Positions 18,637 to 30,497 of a stretch of 64,000 nt of DNA are shown in pieces (within the stretch, counting starts at the first letter, position 1; each line of letters opens with the position of its first letter). Source of the DNA: Entoloma clypeatum (lineage: Eukaryota; Basidiomycota; Agaricomycetes; Agaricales; Entolomataceae); the NCBI GenBank assembly GCA_963565915.1, contig OY751492.1, forward strand, positions 1,364,001 through 1,428,000, read 5' to 3'. Made by a program: the position numbers and the translations under genes. Below the pieces are notes generated by a model. The model made no database searches. It worked only from the letters and a program-made list of their open reading frames with translations, and was not told the origin of the DNA.

Positions 18637-20142
18637 TTACCCCCTTCTCAAAGGTTTTCGTCCCGAAAACAATCTTGAAAAAACAATCTTGATGTACCAT
18701 TTTGCAACCAAGGTTTTCAAAAATTGTGCTTGAGATCGTTCGTCGATTTCTTCTTCCAACTCCGTAGTGTCTCTCCATTGTTGTTCATCTTCCTCCTCCC
18801 ATGCTCTCGTCGTTCGTCTTCATCCTCCAATCTCCATCGTCATCCGACTTCTTCCTCTTCATCCTCCATCTTCGACCATTGTCGTCTTCATCTTCCAACT
18901 CTGTCGTTCCTCTCCTTCATTGGCTCTCCCATCCTCTACCCCCTTTTCAAGATTTGGCGTCCCGACAAATATACGTCTCCCCCAGGTGTCGAGAGTCCCG
19001 AAAAGATCCAAAGGCTCCATTGGAGCGAAAAAAAATTCTGTGTTTCGCACTGTTGTGACTTGTGGTGTGTTCTGCTGACCAATCTTTTGGTGTGGTGGTG
19101 CAATGCGCCAAGCGCCTTACTTGCTGATGTATCCTGGGCCAATGCTCCCTGAGCCTGACATGGTTTCCAAGAGAGTGCCGTCCAATACTGATGGACTGTG
19201 ATGCGTGATGTGATGGTGTGATGCGCTGTTGCGTCTGTGATCCTTTGCTGATGTGATAGTGTGATGTGCTGTTGCATCTGCGATCCTTTGCTGGTGTGGT
19301 GGTGCAATGCGCCAAGCGCCTTACTTGCTGATGTGCCTTGCGTCTTATATGGCAATCCTGGACCAATGCTCCCTGAGCCTGACATGGTTCCCAAGGAAAA
19401 ACGATGCGCCGTCCAATAGTGATGGACCCTGATGTGTGTCTCTGATGAGCTGTGATAAGCTCCTGATGTGTCTGATGGTGTCTCCCAGTGTGGGAATGAT
19501 TCTCTCCATATGTTGTTGTGGCAGTGTAGCTTCCCAATCATGTGGCTGTGCGATGATGTCGATATGTGGCTGTGTTCAATGATGCAGCTCTGTGGCTGTG
19601 CGATGATATACTTCTTGTGGCTGTGCGATGATGTCAATATGTGGCTGTGCACTGATGCCAAGATGTGGCTGTGCACTGATGTTCTTCTGTGGCTGTGCAG
19701 CTGAGGTAATCGGTGGCTGTGTAGCTTCTTTGATGCGCTCCTAGTAGCATAGAGCTTCGGCAGATGTTGGCAAGAGGTGGTAGCTCGTCGTGAGCAATAG
19801 TGATGAGGAGTGTAAGTCTTCTGAACTGAGCAGTGGCTCCAGGTCCCTTCCTGTTGTCATTGATGACCTCCACAGGGTAATCCATTCCTGAACCGAGCAA
19901 TGCGCTCCAGGTTCCTTCCTGCAGTCGTCGATGACCTGCACAGGGTAGTCCATTCCTGAACCGAGCAACATGCTCAAGGTTCTCTTCGTCCAGCTGGTCG
20001 TTGCTGGCCCTGACTCCAAGCGTTGAGCTTGAGTCGTCCTGCCCTGGAAAGGTCATCCAAGGGCTGAGCGTCGTTGCGTGCATTCTTGACCTCGGTAGGT
20101 AGCTCATTCCTCTCCGAGTAAGCCTGGTGAGATCTAGCAATA
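18637..20142 (-). other. C2 internal region, no credible gene
   Basis: Holds open frames of 168 codons (20140-19634) and 246 codons (19676-18936) that match the C1 frame but are broken between the two. Contains the CACAGCCACA array (about 19515-19735) and the 170-bp repeats (about 19120-19400). Near 18640-18930 are GAGTTGGA/GATGAAGA-type degenerate repeats, also in C1 at 3060-3260. Confidence 0.6.
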
Positions 20143-20585
20143 TGTTATGGTTGACAAACCCATGCGATGCTTAGGCAGAGAGGCTTAAGTAGCAAAGGCG
20201 GATACCAAGGTGATTGCTAGATCTGGGGAATACATGCAATGTATGTACCCTATATATACTAGAAGGTCGAGTCATCTAGATGACTCTAGAGCGGTTCCGG
20301 TCTGACTCCAGAAGCGGACCCGGAGTAGGTGTCTATGGTAACTGCTGCGGCACGAGTCAGAGTATCTAAGTATAGTCCAATAAGTAACACGATGTCAAGG
20401 ATGTGTGAGAGTAACCATCTAGGTATGGTAACGATGACCATACTGTAGTGAGTAAGCGGAGGCCGGGGTCCGAATGATATAAAAGTGAATAGTAAGCATG
20501 AAACCAATAGATAAGATGAAACTGGCCATTAATTAGATAAGGCCTCTATGTTGCGATCAATGCCATGGATAGCGAATCCATAACA
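20143..20585 (-). repeat. C2 5' LTR
   Basis: 443 bp; C-family LTR on the minus strand, followed by the TSD AAGGT. Confidence 0.92.
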
Positions 20586-20590
20586 AAGGT

Positions 20591-20711
20591 GGTGTTGTTT
20601 GTGCAATGTCTTGGGCAATGCTGACTGTCAACAACTTGTTGTTGACATACACCACACCAAGCGAGAATTCACCCAGCTCCATCCAGTCCTTCAGAGACTG
20701 ATTCTTGGGCC
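20591..20711 (-). pseudogene. Host gene remnant, middle segment
   Basis: Between the C2 duplication and the hAT duplication. The minus-strand translation gives NQSLKDWMELGEFSLGVVYV followed by NNKLLTVSIAQDIAQTTP, and joins smoothly to 5226-5460 on one side and, through GTTGGCAC, to 28960-29274 on the other. Family unknown. Together the three segments show that this was a coding gene before the insertions. Confidence 0.5.
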
Positions 20712-21109
20712 GTTGGCACTAGTGTTCGAAAGTCCAGTTCAAAAAACAAAATTAACCACTAACCAGACCAAACCAAACCAGTGGTTTGGTTAACCAACTG
20801 GTTTGAGTTAATCAGATTCAGACATACCACTGGTTTAAGTTAATCACTTTTGGAAAAAAAAATTACCCAGGTTTAACCGGTCTAAACCAGTAACCTTGAG
20901 ACAAAGCAAGAGGTCATCTAAGCTATTGACATAGAAGTCAGTCTATGGAAACTACTCTCTCACTCATATGGAAATAACAGAAAATAAGACAAGACCAATG
21001 GGAGACTGGTCCCACTAGTCTTAAATTATAGAACAAGACTGGTCTAACTACAGTAAATACAAAAAAAAAACCCACATCTGTTCCACTCCCCAGCCCCATG
21101 ATTCATGTG

Positions 21110-21885
21110 CGCATGGACGGCATTGGGCGCGGCTGCAGGTCTTGTTGGACAGAAGAGAGGGGTGATTGGCCGTGTGTGGACAGCATTGGGCATTGGGCAC
21201 GAGTGACGCTGTTGGGCGTTTGAGTGCAGGTCATTGGACATGAGTTGGGGGGCCGTTCGGCATGAGAGACAGGCGTTGGGGATGAGTGGGGACTGTTGGG
21301 CATGAGTCGAGGCGGTTGGGCATGAAAGACGGCTTTCAGGCATGAGAGACGGGCAAGGGACACCATTGGGGGCGAAAGGAGGCCGTTGGACGCCAGTAGG
21401 GGTTGTTGGATGTGAGAGTGGGCTGTTGGGCATGAAGGGGGCCATTGGGGGCAAGTGGGGGCTGTTAGGCACTAGGACAGGATGTTGCGCGCTAGAGGGG
21501 GGTGTTGGGTGCTTGAGGGGGCCATTGGGGGCGAAGGGAGGGTGTTGGGGGCAAGTGGGTGTCATTGGGCACAAAGGGAGGCTGTTGGACGCGAAGGGAG
21601 GCCATTGGGCGTGAGTGGGGGCTGTTAGGCACTAGGACAGGACGTTGCGTGCTAGAGGGGGGTGTTGGGCGCTTGAGGGGGCCATTGGGGGCGAAGGGAG
21701 GGCGTTGGGGGCGAGTGGGTGTCATTGGGCGTGAAGGGAGACTGTTGGACGCGAAGGGAGGCCATTGGGCATGAGTGGGGGCCGTTGGGCATGAGGACGG
21801 GATGTTGGGTGCTAGAGCGGGGCGTTGGGTGCAAAAAGAGGCCGTTGGTCATCAGTTGGGGTCGTTGGGCGCCAGAGGGGGGCTA
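21110..21885. repeat. GTTGGGCATGAG-type minisatellite
   Basis: About 60 short units around CGTTGGGCGTGAGTGGGGG / GCCATTGGGGGCGAAGGGAG (reverse complement of the GCCCAACGG array at 369-790). A higher-order unit of about 160 bp repeats from 21450 to 21800 with few changes, so the array is still expanding or contracting in blocks. Confidence 0.85.
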
Positions 21886-21963
21886 TAAAATAAATACTTA
21901 CTTAATTCCCTCCTACCTAATTGATATAGTATAAACCCTTACTTGTTCCTGTGTAGACATAAT

Positions 21964-22341
21964 TGTTAGTGACGCTAAACACCAACACTCAGGCCTTGCG
22001 AGAGAGGAAACGTGGAACAATGGGGAAGGACTTAGAATGAGGTTTGAAGTGGTAGAAACCAGCTCAAGACTGGGGTTTCATGTTCAAACTAGCTACCTTA
22101 TATACTACTTACTAAACATGTGGTATAAATGAGGATGATCCGTGGTCCGCTGATGTAAACTACTGTTGTGGTACTCAACATACATCTTCCATGAGGCACT
22201 GCGGCTGCGTAAGTACTGTGCTTTACTGTGCATCTACCATGCCGTGTCCATGTGTCTGGATAAGATGAGATTATCTACGATCAGATAAGATAAGATGAGA
22301 TAAGAGAAGAGAAGAGAAAAGATGGAAAAGTGTTCGTAACA
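21964..22341 (-). repeat. D 3' LTR
   Basis: The minus strand starts TGTTACGAACAC, followed by a cluster of CTTATCT motifs, and ends CACTAACA. A polypurine tract (minus TTAAGGGGGGGGTGA) is adjacent at 22342-22356. Confidence 0.92.
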
Positions 22342-22501
22342 TCACCCCCCCCTTAAGATTGTGCCCTCACAATCTCTTCAAGTTCTATCTCGCACTCCTG
22401 TATTAGCCTTGCTTGATAGTTTTCTCATATTTCTTTATATCTTGCCGCCCTTACCCACATGGCTATCATGAGCCCCACCATTATTACGTAGAAAACAATC
22501 A

Positions 22502-25500
22502 TCACGATGAATTCTCGTTCCATCTTCCTTCTGTCCACTCAGTTGTTTGTTGCGTAGTGGTAAGGTTTTCGTATGGGATGAAGTTTAATCGGATGTTGAT
22601 TGGTCTCGGTGCCGATGGATGGTTTGCGTGGAATTCTTCTACTGCGATTGGCGCGTCAATCTTGATGGTGGACGCCGGTTCCCATGAGCGTTCTTCAATA
22701 GGATATCCGCTCCACTTTACCAGGTATTGTAATCCACGTCCCCTGACTCTTGAATCTAGTATTTTCTCAATTTCATACTGAGTTTCTCCATTGATTACTT
22801 CAGGCGGGGGTGGTGGTGGTTTTTGTTGTGAAGCATATTGTGTGGGTATGAAAGGAGTGAGGAGCGATTCGTGGAAAACGTCAAAGTGTTGCCACGCTTT
22901 TGGCAGTTCAACTTTATATGATGTGTTTCCGACTTTTCTCACGATCGGAAAGGGGCCGAGACGTCGGTCATCCAATTTCTTGGCAGGACATCTGGTCTTT
23001 ATATGGCTTGCCTCAACATATATTAGGTCGCCTTCTTTATATGTGCGCACGGGTCCTTTATTTTTATCAAAGGTCCGTTTCATAGCTTCAGCCGCTTGCT
23101 TTAGCGCCGCTTCTACTTCTTCATGTGATTTGGCCATTTGTTTTGCAAACTCCTCTGCTTCTGGTCGCTTTTCTGACCTATTCAGTTCCCACCCCATTTG
23201 TGGGTGTTGTCCTCGTTCTAAGAAGAATGGTGTGACTCCTGTGGCTGAACTTGTTTTATTGTTATAAGCGAATTCTGCCATGGCCAACCACTCAAACCAA
23301 TCATCCTGTTTGTGGTTGATGAATATTCTTAGATATTGTTCGATTTCCTGATTGACCCTTTCAGTTTGTCCATCTGTCTGTGGATGATATGCCGTGGAAA
23401 TGTTTTGTCTTATTCCAATAATGCGACATAGTTCTTTCATGAATTCTGCAGCAAACTGTGGTCCTCGATCACTGATTACTCCTTTGGGTATTCCATATTC
23501 TCGAAATATATTATCGCGCCATTCTTTGGTGGTTCCGAGTGCTGAGATATCTGCATTGACTGGGATGAATCGTCCTTTCTTGTTAAAGCGATCCACTACT
23601 ACCATAATCATGTTGTAGCCTCCTGATTCTGGTAGTGGTCCTAAGAAGTCTACTGAGAACATTTCTCCTGGTCTTTCAGGGATTTGGTTTGGATGTAATT
23701 CTGTGTTTGCTGGAGACCTCTTTACTTTGGTCCTTTGGCATGTCTCACATCCTTGAATATATTTGGTAATGTCGGCCCATAATCTTGGCCACCAGTAATT
23801 CCTTGTGACGATTTCAAACATCTTCGCTTGTCCCGGATGTCCTGTTAATGGAGAGTCATGTGCCAGTTTGAGGATTTGTTCACATAATTCTGGAATTTTT
23901 GGAATGTAAACACGATTTTCCCAATAAACAATCCCATCTATTTCTTCCCAGTTCTTGGACTTCAACGTCAAGTTTCGTTTGACTTGGTTTTCTTGTCCCT
24001 TGTCTGTTTTGATCTGACTTAAGATCTGTTGATCTAAACCCTGGATCTCGATTGATCGAAAATATTCCACTTTTAGAAGGATGACGTCTTCGTTGTCATT
24101 CACCCCCCTTTCATGTCCTGCTTGTCTCGAGAGGATATCCACTTTAGTGTTCTGATTGCCGGGTCTATGTGTCAAGATAAAGTTATAATCTTGCATTTCC
24201 GTTACCCATCTGGCTTGTCTGCAGTTAAGTTTTTGTGGTTTCTGGAAATATTCAAGATTCTTATGATCTGTCAAAATCTCTACTGGTTCCTTGGTCCCTA
24301 AGAGGTATTGACGCCATTCTTCCAACACTATCATTACCGCTAAGAGTTCTTTATCGTAAATCTCATAGTTCCTTTCTGCACTATTGAGAGATTTTGATAT
24401 GAATGCGACTGGTTGCCATTTGTTGTTCTCTTGTTGTTGCGATAAGGTCCCTCTGATTGCGAAGTCTGATGCATCAACTTCAACCCTGAATGCCTTGTCA
24501 TTTCTTGGCATCGCTAAAATTGGTGTGGTTGACAGGTGTCTTTTTAATTCATTAAAGACGTCCTGTTGTTCCTGTTTCCAACACCATTCCATTTTCCCTG
24601 TTAACTCATTAAGAGGTTTCGCTACCTTGGAGTATCCCTCAATGAATCAGCAATAGAAATTACAAAATCCCAGGAATTGTTGTATTTCTCTTTTGACCGT
24701 TGGTACTGGCCAGTCTTTGATTGCTTCGATTTTCTTTGGATCTACTTTGACCGAGTTTTCTGATACTATTAGGCCTAGAAAGTCTACTTCTTGGGCGCTA
24801 AAAACGCATTTTTCTGGTTTCAAGAATAATCTGTTTTCTCATAACCTTTCCAATACTTTTCTGACGTGAACCTTGTGTTCTGCTAGTGTTTTTGAAAATA
24901 CTAGTATATCATCCATGTATATGATGACAAATGGTGATGCCATCGGTGACTTTGATGGTCTTATCCTTCCAGTCGACAGATTTTCATCTAAGAATTCGTC
25001 GAGCTGTTTCTGTTCCGATTGACTCAAGGGGTATATCTTGCAGTCTAATGGCTTTGCGTTGGGTATCAGCTCAATAGCATGATCCCATTCTCTTTCTGGA
25101 GGCATTTCATTGAACGACTTCTTCTCGAAGACTTCTAGGAATTCCCAGTACTCTTGAGGAATCTTATCTTTAAGATCCTTTTCTTCGACAAACTCTTTAA
25201 CCTGAGTCATCGCGCGTATCAGCAGCCGAGCTTCCAAGTCGACTGCTACAAATGTTCCTGGTCTTCCAAGAATGGAGTGGCATCTTCGTCTTCACATCCT
25301 TCTGGCAGTTCATCTGGTAGACACTCTGCAGGACATCTCGTGAATCGGACAGATCTGGTTTTCCAGTCAATATCCGGGTTGTGGAACTTCAGCCACTCAT
25401 GCCCGATAAAGACTTCTGTTTTCCCCAGAGACGATACCGCTAATTGTAATCTCTCTTGGTGATTCTTTACTTTAATCATCACATCAATGTACTCTTCTAT

Positions 25501-26064
25501 CCGTCCTCTGGCATTCTCAGTGCCGTCCGCATTGTATACCATGAGCGGAATTGGATATTTCTTTGTAGATATGTGATTCTTATTCACAAACTCTCGGTCG
25601 ATACAGGATCCCGTGCACCCAGAATCTAGTAAAGCTCTCATTGTGAAAGATCTCTTGTTATCGAGCGTAAACATTGTTAAGGGAATATCTAACTGATTCC
25701 CCCTGTTTACTGAACGAATAAACTTTCGTGGCTGTGCCAACTCAATCAAGGCGTCAATCACTTTTGTGTCGTCCAGGTCATTTAAGAGCTGAACCACCTC
25801 AGGTGTTGCCTCATTTCTTCTTGATCCATGCACCCATGTTTTTAATGTGGCTGTAGCATGATCAATTCTTTGATTTATCAGCTGTTGCGCGATAAATTCA
25901 GGAGTGCCGCTTGCAGGCCTGTAGTTAAAGCGCACGTAGGTAGGAACATTTGAGTTATAATCTTCATTATTTACAAGGGATGGGATAGATACAAATGAAG
26001 TGTTCCTAACTATGTTACTAGGGCGGGGCAAGTCCATGCTCACTTGCTGCCCTGCTGAAAACCC
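22502..26064 (-). pseudogene. pol: D Pol, broken by frameshift, deletion and stops
   Basis: Protease segment 26043-25246 (LLDSGCTGSCIDREFV). A frameshift lies near 25245. The RT start is 25237-24839: it reads RPSKSPMASPF and jumps to VIIYMDDILVF, so about 100 residues of fingers and palm are missing. In-frame TGA codons are at 24839-24841 (RLREN motif) and 24647-24649 (NFYRRF motif). After that 696 codons are open: RNase H (VEVDASDFAI), integrase ([28 protein letters not shown]), the GPFPIV motif and a chromodomain (LQYLVKWSGYPIEERSWEP). Confidence 0.9.
26028..26064 (-). promoter_or_regulatory. Putative -1 frameshift signal, gag-pol of D
   Basis: The minus-strand heptamer G-GGT-TTT (26064 to 26058) is in the gag frame. 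After a 10-nt spacer there is a 6-bp hairpin GCAAGT/ACTTGC (26047-26042 with 26033-26028, 8-nt loop). The gag stop TGA (26042-26040) begins at the base of the loop. The -1 frame is the protease frame. Confidence 0.6.
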
Positions 26065-27287
26065 TTTGGGATAATGTCCATCTGATCCTGCATAGCAGCA
26101 ATCTGTTGCATAATCACATCTGCGCTGATGTCCTTAATTTCTTCGACTTTCAAAGTTGATGCCACCGGTACTGCTTCTTGATGTCTCGCAAAGTGCTGCT
26201 TTTTTGGCTTTTTGCAGTCTTTTGCTATGTGTCCGGTTTCTTGGCAGTTGTAACATGTGATTGGCCTTTTAGTTCAATCTATGTCCATGGCATCAGGGGC
26301 CTTCGGTACCGCTGCGACAGCCGGTGCCTGAGGTTTCTGATTGGTGTTTGAAGATCGTTCTGGGGCCTTGCCTTTATCTTTGGAGGGTTCTGATCCTCCA
26401 CCATATTGTTTGTCCCAAAAGACATTGCGACGCCAATTCCTGTCAGCTGTAACTGCAGCTTCATACCAGGCGTCCAAGTCGTTTTGGAGTCCATCTCTTT
26501 CCTGTAATTTCCATCGCAAGGGTTTATTCAATTTGATCTTGAATTTGTTGAGGAGATCTATGTTGCTGTACCCTGATGTGATTGCTAGACCTTTGAAGAC
26601 CGTAATAAATTCTTCTGCCGATAGACTTCCCTGGGTAAACACATCCAGTTTCATCTGTGCTTCTTCAGATTCTTCCGTGTACCTGAAGTACTCTAGGAAG
26701 TGTTGCGTAAAGTCCGTCCAGTTCTGAAGCATTGTTGCTTGTTGACAAATAATTTCCCTTCGACGTGCATCTGCCCAGTTTGTTGCGATGTCCGCTTTTC
26801 CTCCTTTGATCGCGAACCGGATTTTCTGCGCATCGTTGTTTTCTTGTACTCCTTCAAGATAAAAGACCATGCTCATCAACCATTTTTCTGCTTGTTCCGG
26901 TTTGCCATCAAAAGGGTCCGGTGTGGGGAATTTGATTTGAGTAGATTTAGATCCGCCGGGAGTTTGTGCCTGTACCTGTGCCTGAGGTCGTCCAGCCATT
27001 TGAACGACCGCGTCCGCGATTGCCTTTGTGCTTTCTTGATTTGCTTTCCAGATTGGTACTAGAGAAGCGAATAGGGCCAGCATTTGTGTGATAAGTCCGA
27101 AAAGTTGTGTCCAAAACCCTTGTGGTTGCTGTGGCGGTGGAGGCGTAGTTTCCTGAATTGGTGTGGCCGATGACGAGGGCGTATTGCCAGAGCGAGATGG
27201 TTCTCGGGATTCCTGATGAAGCCAGTATTGTGACCCATGTGTGCCTGACGGCCCTGCTTGGGGTTGTATCCCCCAGGGGTTAGACAT
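26040..27287 (-). pseudogene. gag: D Gag with premature TGA before the zinc knuckle
   Basis: 337 codons are open to TGA at 26274-26276. The same frame then continues through a CCHC knuckle (CYNCQETGHIAKDC) to the expected stop at 26040. The capsid-like region includes DPFDGKPEQAEKWLMSMVFY and SEEAQMKLDVFTQGSLSAEEF. The N-terminus is Pro/Gln-rich with a hydrophobic stretch (FWTQLFGLITQMLALFASLV). The TGA removes RNA binding and the frameshift site, so no Gag-Pol could be made. Confidence 0.88.
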
Positions 27288-28167
27288 TATTCCTTTAGTG
27301 ACCGGAGAACCAATTAGGGTCGTTTCCGGTGAAGCGCATCGGTTGGGAGATGTAAACTAAGTGGTCCTGCGCTTCGTATGGGGCTGTTGCAAAGGCGAAG
27401 TCTTTCGGGACAATGGGGAAATAGTCAGTGATAAGGAATTGATCGGAGGTTAATGGTCCTTGTATTCCTTGGGTGTATGTGTATTTGGGAACGACTGATA
27501 TGTATTTCTTGTTCCTGAGTTTCTTTGTGATGAACGAAACCTCTACTCATTTGTAAGGTTTGTGCGCTTTGTGGTACTGTGGGTTAATGGCGGTTATGGT
27601 TGTTGGAAATTCAAGGATTTGCCGATGGTTGTTGTGAATGTGTACGGGAGCCAGTGTGAAGTATCGATAGTGTCTTGTACCAGGCGCGCAACCCCGATAT
27701 GGTACTTAGACGTATGTGAAAACCTAAAAGGTAAAAACCCAAAGAGCGATCTGTCTATTCAGGTAGTCGGGTTACCCAAACAGAGGAAGATCTAGGAAAG
27801 ATGAAGCCTATGTGGTCAGATCCCCTACGCGCACTAGACTGCTTCTGGGTCCAGAAATGTTTACACCTGTTCCGAATCAGACGTGTCTAGCCTTCTCTTC
27901 CAAGCTAGCACACGCGCCAGTAACGTCTCTGAAGATTCGCTACGTCGGCCTTAGATCACCTTGGTGCAGGACGGGCTCAACGTTTCCTGTAGCACCTCAA
28001 ACGGCAATGCTGACTATAGTGGGTGTAAACCACATTCGTTCTCTTTAGCCCTAGAGTCCGGGCGGTCTGTTACAGAGGACTAGACTGGCGATGGTGATGA
28101 TGAGGGAAGGAAGTGGAGGATGTGTGGAATGATGTGCAAGAGGTGAGTCTGTCAAGTCTTGATCTAA
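27288..28167 (-). other. D leader, no gene seen
   Basis: 880 bp between the gag ATG and the 5' LTR. The primer site is at 28155-28165. Short frames on both strands lack recognisable features. Confidence 0.6.
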
Positions 28168-28545
28168 TGTTAGCAACGCTAAACACCAACACTCAGGCCT
28201 TGCGAGAGAGGAAACGTGGAACAATGGGGAAGGACTTAGAATGAGGTTTGAAGTGGTAGAAACCAGCTCAAGACTGGGGTTTCATGTTCAAACTAGCTAC
28301 CTTATATACTACTTACTAAACATGTGGTATAAATGAGGATGATCCGTGGTCCGCTGATGTAAACTACTGTTGTGGTACTCAACATACATCTTCCATGAGG
28401 CACTGCGGCTGCGTAAGTACTGTGCTTTACTGTGCATCTACCATGCCATGTCCATGTGTCTGGATAAGATGAGATTATCTACGATCAGATAAGATAAGAT
28501 GAGATAAGATGAGATAAGAGAAAAGATGGAAAAGTGTTCGTAACA
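28168..28545 (-). repeat. D 5' LTR
   Basis: 378 bp; about 98% identical to 21964-22341 by eye. The GATA-rich start is at the right end. Confidence 0.92.
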
Positions 28546-28959
28546 ATAATAAGCAGATGTGCAATGCTTTTGGGAATTTGTTTACATGTATTTGACACAT
28601 TTGATGCATGCATGATGCGTGTCATCCAACATTGAAACAATGCATCCACCCATTGCTGACTCTGCAATGAGGGCACACATGCCAAAAATCATGTGTTTGG
28701 ATGGTTTAATCATGTGTGAACCTATATCAACAGCAAATCAACTAAGTAACATGGCTCTTGTGGACAATTTGTGATATTTGTATGGTTTAACTGAGTTTAA
28801 CCAACAAATTAACCAAACCAATGAAAGATTAACTGGTTAATGATGGTTTGGTCTGGTTTAGATTTTTTTCTGAAAATTTCTTAACCGGTTAAGGTTTAGG
28901 TTAATGGATTTGGGGTCAATTAACCAAACCAAACCAAACTTTTGAACACTAGTTGGCAC

Positions 28960-29274
28960 CATATGGACTTGTTCTCATGATGCGATCACAGTGATTGGAA
29001 TTCTTTCAAGCCATCAGTCCAGAATAATCCATGAGATGGTCAATTCTATTCCTCGCACACTACGGGGTTCACCATTGAAGGTGCTGTTGTGTTCGATGAA
29101 CTCGATGCTGAAGAAGCCAGTCTCCAGGCTAGTATACAAAGCGGATGCTGCCAAGAGTAGCGCAAGAGCTAGGATACTAAGAGCATGTGGCTCTAGGGCC
29201 GGGGCCCATAACCTAATGAAGTAACCAATGTAGGCAGCCCAAAGGGCGCTCAAGATATAGTGGTACTGAGGCAT
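28960..29274 (-). pseudogene. Host gene remnant, N-terminal membrane segment
   Basis: The minus-strand frame from ATG 29274 encodes 86 aa with two likely membrane segments (ILSALWAAYIGYFIRLWA and LSILALALLLAASALYTSL), then a charged part (GEPRSVRGIELTISW), and stops at 29014. The hAT duplication begins 60 bp on. Whether the stop is real or precedes an intron cannot be told. Downstream coding continues at 20591-20711. Family not recognised. Confidence 0.5.
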
Positions 29275-30497
29275 ATGGAAGCTGCACTAACCTGGTTAAG
29301 AGATGTTAGTTGAGTAACTAATAGGCTGACTAGCTAGTAACGTCTCAGAGAACTGGGGGTTCAAGAGTTAAGATTTTACTGATAGAAATACATGGGTATT
29401 TATACAAATCTATAATGTGCACGGACCATGTACAAACAATGTATAAACAGAGTCCTGTTTCCGTGTTTGTACCATAAACTCACATATATGGTAATAGTGA
29501 CTTATAGTCACTTTTGTGACTATGCACGTGATGTGACATATCTACAATTCCCAAGTTTAATTTCCTGGCCATATACACCTATAATACCACAGCCACCTTA
29601 CAAGAGGGTGGCTTTAGGAGGCTGCCAGCCACTACCGCGAGGATGGCCCTCAGTTTTATTTGTTTGTCCTATGTCCATTGGATTAAACAAATAGCGGATC
29701 AAGCATCACGGGGCCTTCCGAGCAGCATAAGATAGGGCTCATGCAGAACGCGCTAATATCACGTGCTGTGACATGACTGTGACTAGTAATTAGTGTCGCG
29801 TCCCCCGCTGTACTGTCGATACTTTATACCTCCGCTAAAGCATTCCAACCTTCTCAAGATCATTCATGGGTGACCCTGGACTCTATGACCCCGGTACCAA
29901 AACAGGACTTCTTGGTGTGTCCAAAACGGGACTGCTTGCCGATGATTTGGCATTCTCGTGGGCGTGCAGGCTGTCTGGGGGTAACTAGACACAAGTTCGT
30001 GATAAGTCCCTGACACTTTCACAGGACACTTACATTCTCTTTGTCCACCTCAGACTTCTTTCCTTTTTTTGTCAGTTTTGACAGGATAGTTTTCTTCGTG
30101 TTTGAGATAGCCCATTTCCCGAGGTTTTTCAAGTTGCCTAATGACCTTTTGGGCATGTTTCGTAGAAAGGAACGCGTCGGACGCGTCGAACATGTCGAAA
30201 TGAATTGATCAACAAGGAGAAGATGAGATTAAATGCTTATTCTGGTAATGGCCTCGTAAAATGGGACCAAGTCAAAGATCGGGCCCCACAGATATCTCCT
30301 AATATATGATATCTGCAACTCTGTGGGACGCGATTGTCTGATTTAGGACAACAGCTAATGCCATTAGAGTTTTGGTGAAATCTCTCGAAATGTCACGCAA
30401 AAGCACGTGACGCTAGCGTGTTATGCATGCGCCCTACCTTAGGTTTTAGGAGCCTGGGTTTGTGGCCCGTGCGATGGATGCCATGGCGATGCAACAC
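29275..30497. other. Intergenic, no gene or element recognised
   Basis: About 1.2 kb of ordinary-composition sequence between the broken host gene and the secreted-protein gene. No long ORF, terminal repeats or RNA gene were seen. The right end is the promoter region of the next gene. Confidence 0.5.

Larger units (their letters stand above)
5466..20585 (-). mobile_element. C2, non-autonomous LTR element holding B1 and A
   Basis: The 5' LTR is 20143-20585 (443 bp) and the internal region 18637-20142. The 3' LTR is split into 18551-18636 and 5466-5827 by B1; without one GAAAC copy the parts add up to 443 bp. The TSD is AAGGT (5461-5465, 20586-20590). The LTR is 15 bp shorter than in C1, lacking TCAGACAAGATACAAGA-like sequence near its start. 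The internal region shows the same CACAGCCACA and 170-bp repeats as C1 with different copy numbers. Confidence 0.9.
21964..28545 (-). mobile_element. D, degenerate Ty3/gypsy chromovirus
   Basis: LTRs of 378 bp at 28168-28545 (5') and 21964-22341 (3') differ at about six sites by eye. The TSD is ATAAT (21959-21963, 28546-28550). Primer site bases 28165-28155 match the complement of the inferred transcript start (28275-28265) at 10 of 11 positions; the start is 33 bp after TATATAAG (28308). Gag has one TGA; pol has a frameshift, a deletion of most of RT, and two TGA codons. It is inactive. Confidence 0.92.
20720..28951. mobile_element. hAT-like non-autonomous element, holds gypsy D
   Basis: Ends TAGTGTTCGAAAGT (20720) and ACTTTTGAACACTA (28951) form a 14-bp inverted repeat with one mismatch. 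An exact 8-bp duplication, GTTGGCAC, is at 20712-20719 and 28952-28959. The 8-bp TSD with TAG-type termini is typical of hAT. Without D the element is about 1.65 kb. It carries a minisatellite and AACCAAACCAA-rich subterminal repeats at both ends, but no transposase. Confidence 0.85.
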
